34,664 nucleotides of DNA from Lysobacter antibioticus HS124 (lineage in GTDB: Bacteria; Pseudomonadota; Gammaproteobacteria; Xanthomonadales; Xanthomonadaceae). Shown here piece by piece: positions 10,271 to 17,633 of this stretch. The notes under the pieces were generated by a model, which saw only the letters and a list, made by a program, of their open reading frames with translations, was not told the origin of the DNA and searched no databases. Location: contig NZ_HG424556.1 of NCBI RefSeq assembly GCF_000336385.2, positions 1 to 34,664 on the forward strand, in the 5' to 3' direction. A program made the position numbers and the translations under genes. The stretch's first letter is position 1. Every line of letters starts with the position of its first letter.

Positions 10271-10705
10271 ATGGTCGATATCTCGCACGAAAGCCCGCAG
10301 GCGACCGAGCGTCGCCTGCTCGAGGTGACCCGGCGCGCCCGGCTCGCGGTCTATCCCGGCACCTATGCCTTCGCCGAGTTCGGGTTGCGCGACTTCCCGG
10401 CCGCAGTGCGCGCCGATGCCCTGGCGCTGGTGCGCGACGACGCGGTCTGGAGTCAACTGGTGCCTTGCGACGACCCCGGCGAGGAGTTGTTCGCGCTGTT
10501 CCGGTTCCACTTTCCCGCCGGCGCCGACAACAGCGGCTTCGTCGGCTGGCTGGCGTCGCGGCTCAAGCAGCGCTTCGGCACCGGCGTGTTCGTGACCTGC
10601 GGGCACAACCGCGGCGATGGCGGCATCTACGATTACTGGGGCGTGCCGGCGGCGCTCGCCGCCGAGGTGCGCGCCGAACTCGAGGTCTTGACCTCGCCGC
10701 CTTGA
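10271..10705 (+). CDS. DUF6196-like protein
   Basis: A 144-residue soluble protein. The pattern MVDISHESP ... TERRLLEV, then WSQLVPCDD, FRFHFPAGADNSGFVGWLAS, RFGTGVFVTCG and IYDYWGVP fits a small family I know as DUF6196, with no assigned function. It has no signal peptide or membrane segment. An ATG 6 bp earlier (10265) is in frame but lies only one base after GAGG (10260-10263). ATG 10271 has the right 7-bp spacing and is preferred. It is convergent with the pot operon, and a short inverted repeat (10681-10696) lies within its last codons. Confidence 0.7.
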   Translation: MVDISHESPQATERRLLEVTRRARLAVYPGTYAFAEFGLRDFPAAVRADALALVRDDAVWSQLVPCDDPGEELFALFRFHFPAGADNSGFVGWLASRLKQRFGTGVFVTCGHNRGDGGIYDYWGVPAALAAEVRAELEVLTSPP

Positions 10706-10751
10706 GCCTCGCGGTCCCGGGCTTCGCGTCCCGGGCCTGCCGCGGCCGCGC

Positions 10752-11567
10752 TCAGCGGCGCGCGGCTTCGCGCAAACGATCGCGCCGGTACATGAGCGCG
10801 CCGGCCACGCTCACGCCGAGCGCGACCAGGGCGACGATGATCGTGGTCAGGGCGTTGATTTCCGGCGTCACCCCGAGCTTGACCTTCGAATACACCAACA
10901 TCGGCAGGGTGGTCGAACCCGGGCCGGAGGTGAAGCTGGCGATCACCAGGTCGTCCAGCGACAGGGTGAAGGCGAGCAGCCAGCCGGCCAGCAGCGCGGG
11001 CGCGATCAAGGGCAGGGTGATGACGAAGAACACCCGCCACGGCTTGGCGCCCAGGTCCATCGCCGCTTCCTCCAGGCTGGCGTCGAGCGAGGTCATGCGC
11101 GAGCGCACCACCACGGTGACGTAGCAGGCGGTGAGGGTGATGTGGGCCAGGGTGATCGTGGTCATGCCGCGTTCGGGCCAGCCGAACACCTGCTGCAGGC
11201 CGACGAACAGCAGCAGCGAGGACAGGCCCAGCATCACGTCCGGCATCACCATCGGCGCCGAGTTCAGCAGGCTCAGTGCGCCGCGCCCGGGGAAACGGCC
11301 GAAACGCGACAAGGCCAGGCCGCTGGCGGTGCCGAGCGCGACCGCGGCGGTGGCCGAGATCGCGGCGATGGTCAGGCTGCGCTGCACCGCTTCCAGGATC
11401 TGCTCGTTGCGCAGCAGCTCGCCGTACCAGCGCAGCGAGAAGCCGCCCCAGGTGGTGGCGCGATCGGAGCCGCTGAACGAGTACACGATCACCGACGCGA
11501 TCGGCAGGTAGAGGAAGGCGTAGCCCAGCGCCATCATCGTGTACAGGGCGAAGGGGGTGCGCTTCAC
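10752..11567 (-). CDS. potI: Polyamine ABC transporter permease, PotI-type
   Basis: A 271-residue inner-membrane permease, the second of a pair that forms the channel of a putrescine/spermidine importer. It has six hydrophobic segments and the cytoplasmic EAA loop EEAAMDLGAKPWRVFFVITL, which contacts the ATPase. YLPIASVIVYSFSGS near the N-terminus and a SLDDLVIASFTSGPGS region are typical of PotI/PotC. The start is GTG 11567, overlapping the potH stop by four bases (GTGA), with GGGAGGA 6 bp upstream, so translation is coupled. It is the last gene of the operon, read after potF, potG and potH. Confidence 0.92.
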   Translation of the reverse strand: MKRTPFALYTMMALGYAFLYLPIASVIVYSFSGSDRATTWGGFSLRWYGELLRNEQILEAVQRSLTIAAISATAAVALGTASGLALSRFGRFPGRGALSLLNSAPMVMPDVMLGLSSLLLFVGLQQVFGWPERGMTTITLAHITLTACYVTVVVRSRMTSLDASLEEAAMDLGAKPWRVFFVITLPLIAPALLAGWLLAFTLSLDDLVIASFTSGPGSTTLPMLVYSKVKLGVTPEINALTTIIVALVALGVSVAGALMYRRDRLREAARR

Positions 11568-12562
11568 GGTGCGTCCTCCCGCGCCGCGCGGCGATTCTCT
11601 ACGTATTCGAACAACAAGGTCGGCAGCACGATCAGCAGCAGCATGGCGATCGCGATCGCCGCCGCCAGCGGCCAGTCGCGGTTGGTGAAGAACTCGGTCC
11701 ACAGCACGCGGCCGATGGTCAGCGCGTCGGGGCCGCCGAGCACATCGGGGATCACGAACTCGCCGACCGAGGGGATGAACACCAGCAGGGTGCCGGCGAG
11801 CATGCCGGGGAAGGACAGCGGCAGGGTGACCCGCACGAACGCCTGCCAGGGCTTGGCGCCCAGGTCGGCCGCGGCTTCCAGCAGGGTGAAGTCGAGCCGG
11901 ATCAGCGTCGCCGCCAAGGGCAGGATCATGAAGGGCAGGTAGTTGTAGGTGATGCCGATGTAGACCGCGAGATCGGTGTGCAGCACCGCCGTGCCCGGCT
12001 CGATCAGTCCCAGCTCCGACAGCGTCCGGCTGACTATGCCGTTGGCGCGCAGCAGGCCGATCATGGCGTAGGTGCGCAGCAGCGAACTGGTCCAGAACGG
12101 CAGGATCACCAGCACCAACAGCAGCAGCCGCCAGACCTTGGGCGCGCGGGCGATGCCGTAGGCGATCGGATAGCCGATCAGCAGGCAGCACAGGGTCGAG
12201 ACACTGGCGAACAGCAGCGACTTCAGGTACGCGCCGACGTACAGCGGATCGGAAATCAGCGCGGCGTAGTTGGACGCGTGCAACTGCAGCGAGACCGCAC
12301 CGTCTTCGCCGGTCTGCACCAGCGGCGTGTACGGCGGCACCTGGCCGAACAAGGCCTGGGCGAAGCTCAGCTTGAGCACGATCAGGAACGGCACCAGGAA
12401 CAACAGCGCCAGCCACAGCATCGGCAGCGCGGTCACCAGGAAGCGGCCTCGGCGGGTGCGGAATTCGTCGCCGACGGCGCGGAACCAACCGAAGAGGTTA
12501 TCTACGACATCGGCCCAGAAACTCCAGCTTTCCGAGCCGCGCTTTTGCTCCATTCCGCTCAC
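11564..12562 (-). CDS. potH: Polyamine ABC transporter permease, PotH-type
   Basis: A 332-residue inner-membrane permease pairing with PotI. It has an N-terminal cytoplasmic stretch of about 45 residues, then LPMLWLALLFLVPFLIVLKL as the first membrane helix and a large periplasmic loop. The EAA loop is LEAAADLGAKPWQAFVRVTL. PSVGEFVIPDVLGGPD is typical of PotB/PotH. The start is set at GTG 12562 because GGGGGACGCACG precedes it just as GGGAGGACGCACC precedes potI; ATG 12553 is the alternative. It is slightly longer than E. coli PotH (317) because of the N-terminus. Confidence 0.92.
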   Translation of the reverse strand: MSGMEQKRGSESWSFWADVVDNLFGWFRAVGDEFRTRRGRFLVTALPMLWLALLFLVPFLIVLKLSFAQALFGQVPPYTPLVQTGEDGAVSLQLHASNYAALISDPLYVGAYLKSLLFASVSTLCCLLIGYPIAYGIARAPKVWRLLLLVLVILPFWTSSLLRTYAMIGLLRANGIVSRTLSELGLIEPGTAVLHTDLAVYIGITYNYLPFMILPLAATLIRLDFTLLEAAADLGAKPWQAFVRVTLPLSFPGMLAGTLLVFIPSVGEFVIPDVLGGPDALTIGRVLWTEFFTNRDWPLAAAIAIAMLLLIVLPTLLFEYVENRRAAREDAP

Positions 12563-12632
12563 CGTGCGTCCCCCGCCGCCGAGCCGTACCCGGCCTCGGC
12601 GATTTTCCGTTTGCGATCCGCCCACTCTGCGC

Positions 12633-13793
12633 TCACGAGGTCAGCACCACCGCGCTGGCCGCATCCCACGACAGCCACAGCGTGTCGTCCCAGTCGTAAT
12701 GCGGTTCCGAGCTGCGCGCGACGTGGGTCTCCTGCACCCGCAGCACCGCGCCGGACTCGGTCTGGACGTGGTAGATCGACACGTCGCCCAGATAGGCGAT
12801 GTCGCGCACCTTGCCGACCACCGCATTGTCGAAGCCGGCCGGGCGGGTGTCGTGCACGTCGATCTTCTCCGGGCGCACCGCGATGCCGACCGCGGTGCCT
12901 TCCGGCAACGGGTCCGGGTGGCGCGCGAGCAGTTCGCCGCCGACGGCGTCGCATTGGATGCGCAGGGTGCCGCCGGCCGCGTCGTGGCCGAGCACGCGGC
13001 CCTCGAGCAGGTTGATGCCGCCGATGAATTCGGCCACGAAGCGGGTGGAGGGATACTCGTACAGCACCGCCGGGGTCGAGACCTGGACGATCCGGCCGGC
13101 GTCCATGACCGCGATGCGCGAGGACATGGTCATGGCTTCTTCCTGGTCGTGGGTGACCATGATGAAGGTGGTGCCGACCCGTTCCTGGATGCTGACCAGC
13201 TCGAACTGGGTGTGCTCGCGCAGCTTCTTGTCCAGCGCGCCCAGCGGTTCGTCGAGCAGCAGCAGCTTGGGCTGCTTGGCCAGGGCGCGGGCCAGGGCGA
13301 CGCGCTGGCGCTGGCCGCCGGAGAGCTGGTCGGGCTTGCGCTGGCCCAGCTGCGGCATGCGCACCAGTTCCAGCATGGCCTGGACCCGGTCGCGGATTTC
13401 GCCCGCGCCGAGCGGGCTTTCGCCGGGCAGGGTCTGCTTGAGGCCGAAGGCGATGTTCTGCGCCACGCTCATGTGCGGGAACAGCGCATAGCTCTGGAAC
13501 ATCATGTTGACCGGGCGCTGGTACGGCGGCAGCGCGGTGACGTCGACGCCGTCGATCAGCACCCGGCCGCGGTCGGGGCTTTCAAAACCGGCCAGCACCC
13601 GCAGCAGGGTGCTCTTGCCGGAACCGGAACCGCCGAGCAGGGCGAAAAACTCGCCGCGATAGACGTCCAGCGAGATGTCGTCGCAGGCGTAGACCTTGCC
13701 GAAGGTCTTGGTCACGCCTTCGATGCGCACGAACGGCTGCGCGGACGGGTCGCGCCAGGGTTCGGGCGCGGCGGTGCGGGCGGGGACGCTCAC
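12633..13793 (-). CDS. potG: Polyamine ABC transporter ATPase, PotG-type
   Basis: A 386-residue cytoplasmic ATPase that powers the PotHI channel. Walker A is GGSGSGKST at 54-62, the Q-loop is MFQSYALFPHM at about 98-108, the signature is LSGGQ at 157-161, Walker B is LLLLDEP at 177-183, and the switch His is in MVTHDQEEA. After about residue 250 comes a TOBE-type beta domain (GTAVGIAVRPEKIDV ... GDVSIYHVQTESGAVLRVQ), as in PotA/PotG. The start is GTG 13793, four bases after the potF stop, with no strong ribosome-binding site, suggesting coupled translation. potH follows after 70 bp. Confidence 0.94.
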   Translation of the reverse strand: MSVPARTAAPEPWRDPSAQPFVRIEGVTKTFGKVYACDDISLDVYRGEFFALLGGSGSGKSTLLRVLAGFESPDRGRVLIDGVDVTALPPYQRPVNMMFQSYALFPHMSVAQNIAFGLKQTLPGESPLGAGEIRDRVQAMLELVRMPQLGQRKPDQLSGGQRQRVALARALAKQPKLLLLDEPLGALDKKLREHTQFELVSIQERVGTTFIMVTHDQEEAMTMSSRIAVMDAGRIVQVSTPAVLYEYPSTRFVAEFIGGINLLEGRVLGHDAAGGTLRIQCDAVGGELLARHPDPLPEGTAVGIAVRPEKIDVHDTRPAGFDNAVVGKVRDIAYLGDVSIYHVQTESGAVLRVQETHVARSSEPHYDWDDTLWLSWDAASAVVLTS

Positions 13794-13797
13794 CGGT

Positions 13798-14946
13798 TTA
13801 CTGCCCGCTCTTGATGCGGGTCCAGGCGCGCACGCGCTGGCGCTGCACGTCCTCGGGCAGGCTGGCCGGGTCCACCAGCTTGGCCCGCACCTCGGCCGGC
13901 GGGTACACGCCCGGGTCCTGGGCCACGGCGGGATCGACCAGGGCGGTGGCGTCCTGATTGGCGCTGGCGTAGGCGACGTGGTTGCTGATCGCCGCGGCGA
14001 CCTTGGGGTCGAGCAGATAGTCGATGAAGGCGTGGGCGTTGCCGGGGTGCTTGCTGTCCTTGGGGATCGCGATCACGTCGACCCAGCGGATCGCGCCTTC
14101 CTTGGGGATCACGAAGCGCAGGTTCGGCGCCGGCTTGCCGGCCTGCTTGGCGGCGTCGAAGGCGGTGGTGCTGGCCTGGGCGATGTCGCCGGAGTAGCCC
14201 ATCACCAGGCACGCGTCGCCGTTGGCGAAGGCGTCCTTGTACTCGGCGTTGTTGAAGGTGCGCACGAAGGGGCGGATCGCGGCGTAGACCTTGCGCACCG
14301 CGTCGAGCTCGTCGGCGGCGCCGGCATTGGGATCGCGGCCGAGCCAGATCAGCGCCGCGCCGAAGGTTTCCTGGTCGTCGTCGAGCACGGTGATGCCGCA
14401 TTTGGCCAGTTTGGCGGCGTTGGCCGGATCGAACAGCAGCGACCAGGAGTCCAGCGGCGCGTTCTCGCCCAGTGCCTGCTTGATCTTGTCGACGTTCAGG
14501 CCCAGGCCGGTGGTGCCCCACATGTACGGCACCAGGTGGGCGTTGCCCGGGTCGATCGAGGCCAGGTTCTGCAGCACCTGCGGGTCCAGGTGCTTCCAGT
14601 TCGGCAGCTTGCTCTTGTCCAGCGGCGCGTACAGGCCGCTCTTGACCTGGCGCTGGGCGAACGGGCGCGCCGAGGGGAACACCACGTCGTAGCCGGAGGC
14701 GCCGGCGGTGAGCTTGCTCTCCAGGGTTTCGTTGGCGTCGTAGACGTCGTAATTGACCTTGAGGCCGCTGGCGGTCTCGAAGTTCTTGACCGTGTCGTCG
14801 GCGACGTAGTCCGACCAGTTGTAGACGTTGAGGACCTTCTCCTCGGCTCCGGCCGGGGTCGCGGTGGCGGCGGCGTCGGGCTGCTTGCTCCCGCCGCAGG
14901 CGGCGAGCAGCAGGGCGCAGGCGAGCGGGGCGAGGCGCAGGGTCAC
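13798..14946 (-). CDS. potF: Polyamine-binding lipoprotein, PotF-type
   Basis: A 382-residue solute-binding protein that delivers putrescine or spermidine to the PotGHI transporter. It starts with a lipoprotein signal (LACALLLAAC, lipid-modified C17), so it is membrane-anchored rather than free in the periplasm. Family markers are VLNVYNWSDYVADDTVKNFE, VNYDVYDANETLESKL and YDVVFPSARPF. VPYMWGTTGLGLNVDKI and a YSGDIAQA segment carry residues that contact the polyamine in PotF/PotD. The start is GTG 14946 with GGAG 6 bp upstream. It is the first gene of the operon, divergent from the TorF-type porin; the 207-bp gap must hold both promoters. Confidence 0.93.
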   Translation of the reverse strand: MTLRLAPLACALLLAACGGSKQPDAAATATPAGAEEKVLNVYNWSDYVADDTVKNFETASGLKVNYDVYDANETLESKLTAGASGYDVVFPSARPFAQRQVKSGLYAPLDKSKLPNWKHLDPQVLQNLASIDPGNAHLVPYMWGTTGLGLNVDKIKQALGENAPLDSWSLLFDPANAAKLAKCGITVLDDDQETFGAALIWLGRDPNAGAADELDAVRKVYAAIRPFVRTFNNAEYKDAFANGDACLVMGYSGDIAQASTTAFDAAKQAGKPAPNLRFVIPKEGAIRWVDVIAIPKDSKHPGNAHAFIDYLLDPKVAAAISNHVAYASANQDATALVDPAVAQDPGVYPPAEVRAKLVDPASLPEDVQRQRVRAWTRIKSGQ

Positions 14947-15153
14947 GGCAATCTCCAAAGTGGGCAAGTCGGATCGGCAATGTTTGGGCGCGATGTTCGG
15001 AGCCCGCCCCGGCGGTGTCAACGCATCGGCGCCATCGGGCGGCGAACGGCCGCCAATCCGGCCGGCATCTGGCACGGATCTGCACCGATCCGGCCAGCTT
15101 GCGGTATCGTCGCAGCCCGCCCACCCCTGCCCACCGCCCGCCGGAGCCCGCCG

Positions 15154-15951
15154 ATGCCGACTTTCCCCACCGCCCGTACCGCCGCTGCGCGTCTTGCCCC
15201 CTGGTGGCTGGCCTTGGCCGCGGCCGCAGGCGCACCGGCGATGGCGCAGACGGTCGAGGCCGAACCGGCCCAGGCGGCCGCGGCCGACGAGGCGCCGTGG
15301 GCGGTCCACGGCAGCGTCGGCGCGCTCAGCGACTACGTCTGGCGCGGCGTTTCGCAGACTCAGGAAGACCCGGCGCTGCAGGCCGAGGTCAATCTGGAGC
15401 ACCGCAGCGGGTTCTATGCCGGCCTGTGGGCTTCCAGCATCGACTTCACCGCGGCCGGCGAGGAAGACGACGGCATCGATTACGAGCTCGACGGCTACCT
15501 CGGCTGGGCCGGAGAACTGCGTCCCGGGCTGGACCTGGATGTGGTCCTGACCCGCGCCGCCTATCCGGGCGCCCGCCGCGGCTACGACTACGACTACACC
15601 GAACTCGAAGCGACCCTGGGCTTCGCCGAGCACTACCACGTCGGCCTGGCCTATTCGCCGGACATCTTCGGCCTCGGCGGCAAGGGCTATTACTGGAACG
15701 CCGGCGGCGAATGGCCGCTGGGCGAGAGCGGCTTCGGGCTCAAGGTGCAGGTCGGCCATTACGACCTGGAAGACGCAGCCGGCGACAGCTACCAGGACTA
15801 TCTGATCGCCGTGACCCGAGAGTTTGGCCCGGTGCAGGCGCAGCTGCAGTACACCGACACCTCCAGCTACGGGCCGGAGTTGTCCGAAGCGCTGGACGAT
15901 GCGCGTTTGGCCGACGGACGCGTGGCGCTGGCGCTGACTTGGTCGTTCTGA
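15154..15951 (+). CDS. TorF-family putative porin (Gcw_chp)
   Basis: A 265-residue outer-membrane beta-barrel. It has a signal peptide ending at AGAPAMA and an acidic, alanine-rich spacer. Then comes the family start VHGSVGALSDYVWRGVSQTQEDPALQAEVN, seen here as GSVGALSDYVWRGVSQTQ. Alternating aromatic strands follow (YELDGYLGWAGEL, DYDYDYTELEATLG, GYYWNAGGEWPLG), ending in VALALTWSF with the terminal Phe needed for barrel assembly. The TorF/Gcw_chp family (TIGR02001) is of uncertain substrate. The start is ATG 15154 with GGAG 7 bp upstream. Divergence from potF makes a role in polyamine uptake across the outer membrane conceivable, but this is inference only. Confidence 0.85.
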   Translation: MPTFPTARTAAARLAPWWLALAAAAGAPAMAQTVEAEPAQAAAADEAPWAVHGSVGALSDYVWRGVSQTQEDPALQAEVNLEHRSGFYAGLWASSIDFTAAGEEDDGIDYELDGYLGWAGELRPGLDLDVVLTRAAYPGARRGYDYDYTELEATLGFAEHYHVGLAYSPDIFGLGGKGYYWNAGGEWPLGESGFGLKVQVGHYDLEDAAGDSYQDYLIAVTREFGPVQAQLQYTDTSSYGPELSEALDDARLADGRVALALTWSF

Positions 15952-15970
15952 AGCGACGCGGCCGCCGCGC

Positions 15971-15995
15971 CTGTAGTGCGGCGCACGCCGCGACC
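15971..15995 (+). repeat. Dispersed palindromic element, copy 1
   Basis: CTGTAGTGCGGCGCACGCCGCGACC: a GCGGC-N4-GCCGC-type imperfect palindrome with flanking GTAG and GAC. Same family as 16106-16130, 17002-17028, 17131-17155 and 25039-25063. Confidence 0.6.
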
Positions 15996-16105
15996 CGGCG
16001 CAGTGGTGCACGCGAGCGTAGCACTCCGAAGTGCGCGACCATCGGACAGTGCTGCCGAGGCGTGGCTGGCTTCGGATGCTGCGCTGTCGAAGCCTCGCTT
16101 CGGCA

Positions 16106-16130
16106 GTCGCGGCTTACGCCGCTCCTGCAA
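16106..16130 (-). repeat. Dispersed palindromic element, copy 2
   Basis: On the minus strand TTGCAGGAGCGGCGTAAGCCGCGAC, 25 bp. The core GGAGCGGCGTAAGCCGC is identical to the copy at 25039. Confidence 0.7.
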
Positions 16131-16373
16131 GAGCTCTTGCCGTTCCCCCCTTCCTTGAAAAGAGGGGCAGGGGAATTCGCTGTTGCCCGCGCTGTCGTTG
16201 CTGCTGTCGCGGCGCCCGGCCGTCGCATGCCGGTCCGCGGTCGCGGCTTGCGGTGCTCCTTCCCCAATGGGCGCCCCTGGCCCTGTTTATGATTTTCCTA
16301 GGGTCATTCCCAGATTGACCGGGGTTGCTGCGCGGGGAGACTGGGCGGCGTCACCCACGGGAAGGAGCTCGCC

Positions 16374-16613
16374 ATGTCTTTGTTCGGGGATTTCGCCAGC
16401 GGCATCGGCCAGGCGTTGGGCGCAGGATTGGGTTCGATCGCCGGACCGCTCGGGACCATGATCGGGCGCGAACTCGGCGGCATGCTGGGCGATTTCGTCG
16501 CCGATGCGGCGACTCAGTACCTCGGCTTGGCCAACGATGCAGCGCAGGATTCGGACTTGCCCGAGGTGGCCAAGAACGTGTTCGGCGCCGCCTACGAACT
16601 CGGTTTCCGCTGA
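16374..16613 (+). CDS. Small glycine-rich amphipathic protein, unknown function
   Basis: A 79-residue protein that I do not recognise. The first 45 residues are a run of small residues with recurrent glycines (MSLFGDFASGIGQALGAG, then IAGPLGTMIGRELGGMLGDF). These have the G-x3-G spacing of glycine-zipper membrane-active peptides and bacteriocin-like proteins. The last 30 residues are acidic and helical. There is no signal peptide and no cysteine. The start is certain: ATG 16374 with GGGAAGGAG 7 bp upstream. The next gene begins 9 bp after its stop, so the two probably act together. A membrane-associating toxin-like peptide, or a helper of a secreted product, is possible but unproven. Confidence 0.75.
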   Translation: MSLFGDFASGIGQALGAGLGSIAGPLGTMIGRELGGMLGDFVADAATQYLGLANDAAQDSDLPEVAKNVFGAAYELGFR

Positions 16614-16622
16614 GCCGCGAGC

Positions 16623-16910
16623 GTGGACATCGACGGCCGTCGCGAGGACTGGTTGCAGCGCGTTCGCGCTCTGCGCGAAGCCGGCGCGATCGACGATGCC
16701 GACGAGCATGCGCTGATCCGCCAGTACGACGAGCGTGCGCAGCGGTTGCGCGAGGAACTGGCGAAGCTGGTGCCGGAGTACCGGCGGCGCCTGAGCCGCG
16801 ACGGCGAAGCGCCGGCGAACCGTTGGCTGGCCGACATCGCCGAAGCGATGGGGCGGCGCGACGGGGAGGAAACCCGTCAGGCCTTGGCGGCGCTGGAGCG
16901 GCGCGCCTGA
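16623..16910 (+). CDS. Small charged helical protein, partner of the preceding gene
   Basis: A 95-residue, highly charged and probably all-helical protein (REDWLQRVRALREAGAIDD, then YDERAQRLREELAKLVPEY). It has no signal peptide, cysteine or membrane segment, and I cannot assign it to a family. The start is GTG 16623, 9 bp after the stop of the glycine-rich gene. No separate ribosome-binding site stands out, so translational coupling is likely. The strong terminator at 16947 closes the pair. A binding partner or immunity-like protein for the upstream hydrophobic peptide is one reading of the arrangement; nothing in the sequence proves it. Confidence 0.65.
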   Translation: MDIDGRREDWLQRVRALREAGAIDDADEHALIRQYDERAQRLREELAKLVPEYRRRLSRDGEAPANRWLADIAEAMGRRDGEETRQALAALERRA

Positions 16911-16946
16911 AACCGCGCCGCCGGCCGGTGCTGCGGGCGGCACCTG

Positions 16947-16978
16947 AGGATCGGACGCCTCCCGCGTGCGGTCCTTTT
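16947..16978 (+). terminator. Rho-independent terminator of the two-small-gene unit
   Basis: AGGATCGGACGC, loop CTCCC, GCGTGCGGTCCT, then TTT: a 12-bp stem with one mismatch and one G-T wobble, followed directly by T residues. It lies 37 bp after the stop at 16910. Confidence 0.75.
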
Positions 16979-17001
16979 GGTTTCGCGGCCGCGCGAGCCC
17001 G

Positions 17002-17028
17002 GTAGCTGCGGCACGAGCCGCGATAACC
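17002..17028 (+). repeat. Dispersed palindromic element, copy 3
   Basis: GTAGCTGCGGC, then ACGAGCCGCGATAACC: a divergent member of the family with the same GTAG-N2-GCGGC-N4-GCCGCGA layout. Confidence 0.5.
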
Positions 17029-17130
17029 GAAGCGATGTTCGTCGTGCGATATCCAGCGCCCGGACAGACGCTCGGCACCGTGCGCCTGCGGTCTTCGGCC
17101 GGACGCTGTGTGCGTACGCCGCTTCAGTGG

Positions 17131-17155
17131 GCGCGGTTTACGCCGCTCCTGGCGG
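17131..17155 (-). repeat. Dispersed palindromic element, copy 4
   Basis: On the minus strand CCGCCAGGAGCGGCGTAAACCGCGC; one change (AAACC for AAGCC) breaks the inner stem. It lies immediately downstream of the cueR stop. Confidence 0.6.
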
Positions 17156-17159
17156 AACC

Positions 17160-17633
17160 TCAGGGTTTGGCCTTGCCGCAGCAATCCGCCGCCAGGTCGT
17201 CGAGGATCGGGCAGTCCGGCCGGTCGTCGCCATGGCAGCGCTCGGCCAGGGCTTCCAGAGTGCGCTGCATGGCCTGCATTTCGCGGATCTTCTCGCCGAG
17301 CTCGCGCGCATGCGCCTGCGCCAGTTGCTTGACCTCGGCGCTCGCGCGGCCGCGGTCGTCCCACAGGCCGAGCAAGGTTTCGATCTGGCGCATCGAGAAC
17401 CCCAGCGTGCGCGAACGCTTGATGAAGCGCAGCCGGTGCAGGTCGCTGTCGCTGTACAGGCGGTAGCCGGCGACGCTGCGGCCGGCGGGCGGAATCAGGC
17501 CGATGCTTTCGTAGTGGCGGATCATCTTGGCGTTGACGCCGCTGAGCGCGGCGGCTTCGCCGATGTTGTGCAGGCCTTCGGCCTTGGCCTGGGCCAATTC
17601 GGGCGGAGGCGCGGGGCGGGCGGTGCGGCTCAT
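17160..17633 (-). CDS. cueR: Cu(I)-responsive MerR-family regulator CueR
   Basis: A 157-residue MerR-type activator that twists its target promoter when Cu(I) binds. An N-terminal extension of about 20 residues precedes the winged helix [20 protein letters not shown]. The wing ([20 protein letters not shown]) and a long dimerisation helix follow. The metal loop has C133 and C141 in [17 protein letters not shown], the spacing of the two Cys ligands of CueR, and a C-terminal CC pair as in many CueR homologues. The start is ATG 17633, overlapping the copA stop by four bases (ATGA), so regulator and pump are cotranscribed and translationally coupled. The promoter it is expected to control lies before copA. 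Confidence 0.92.
   Translation of the reverse strand: MSRTARPAPPPELAQAKAEGLHNIGEAAALSGVNAKMIRHYESIGLIPPAGRSVAGYRLYSDSDLHRLRFIKRSRTLGFSMRQIETLLGLWDDRGRASAEVKQLAQAHARELGEKIREMQAMQRTLEALAERCHGDDRPDCPILDDLAADCCGKAKP

Larger units (their letters stand above)
15952..16373. other. Repeat-bearing intergenic region
   Basis: 422 bp with no supported gene. It holds two copies of the dispersed palindromic element (15971-15995 and 16106-16130) and a small CGAAGCCTCGCTTCG hairpin. At 16145-16173 a pyrimidine/purine mirror (CCCCCC-TTCCTTGAAAAGAGGGG) resembles another intergenic repeat type of xanthomonads. The last 15 bp are the ribosome-binding region of the small gene at 16374. Confidence 0.55.

Noticed and set aside
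15067-15083. Sigma-54-like CTGGCACGGATCTGC upstream of the TorF-type gene
   Set aside because: Only 9 bp separate GG and GC, and the TTGC block is broken; spacing is strict for RpoN.
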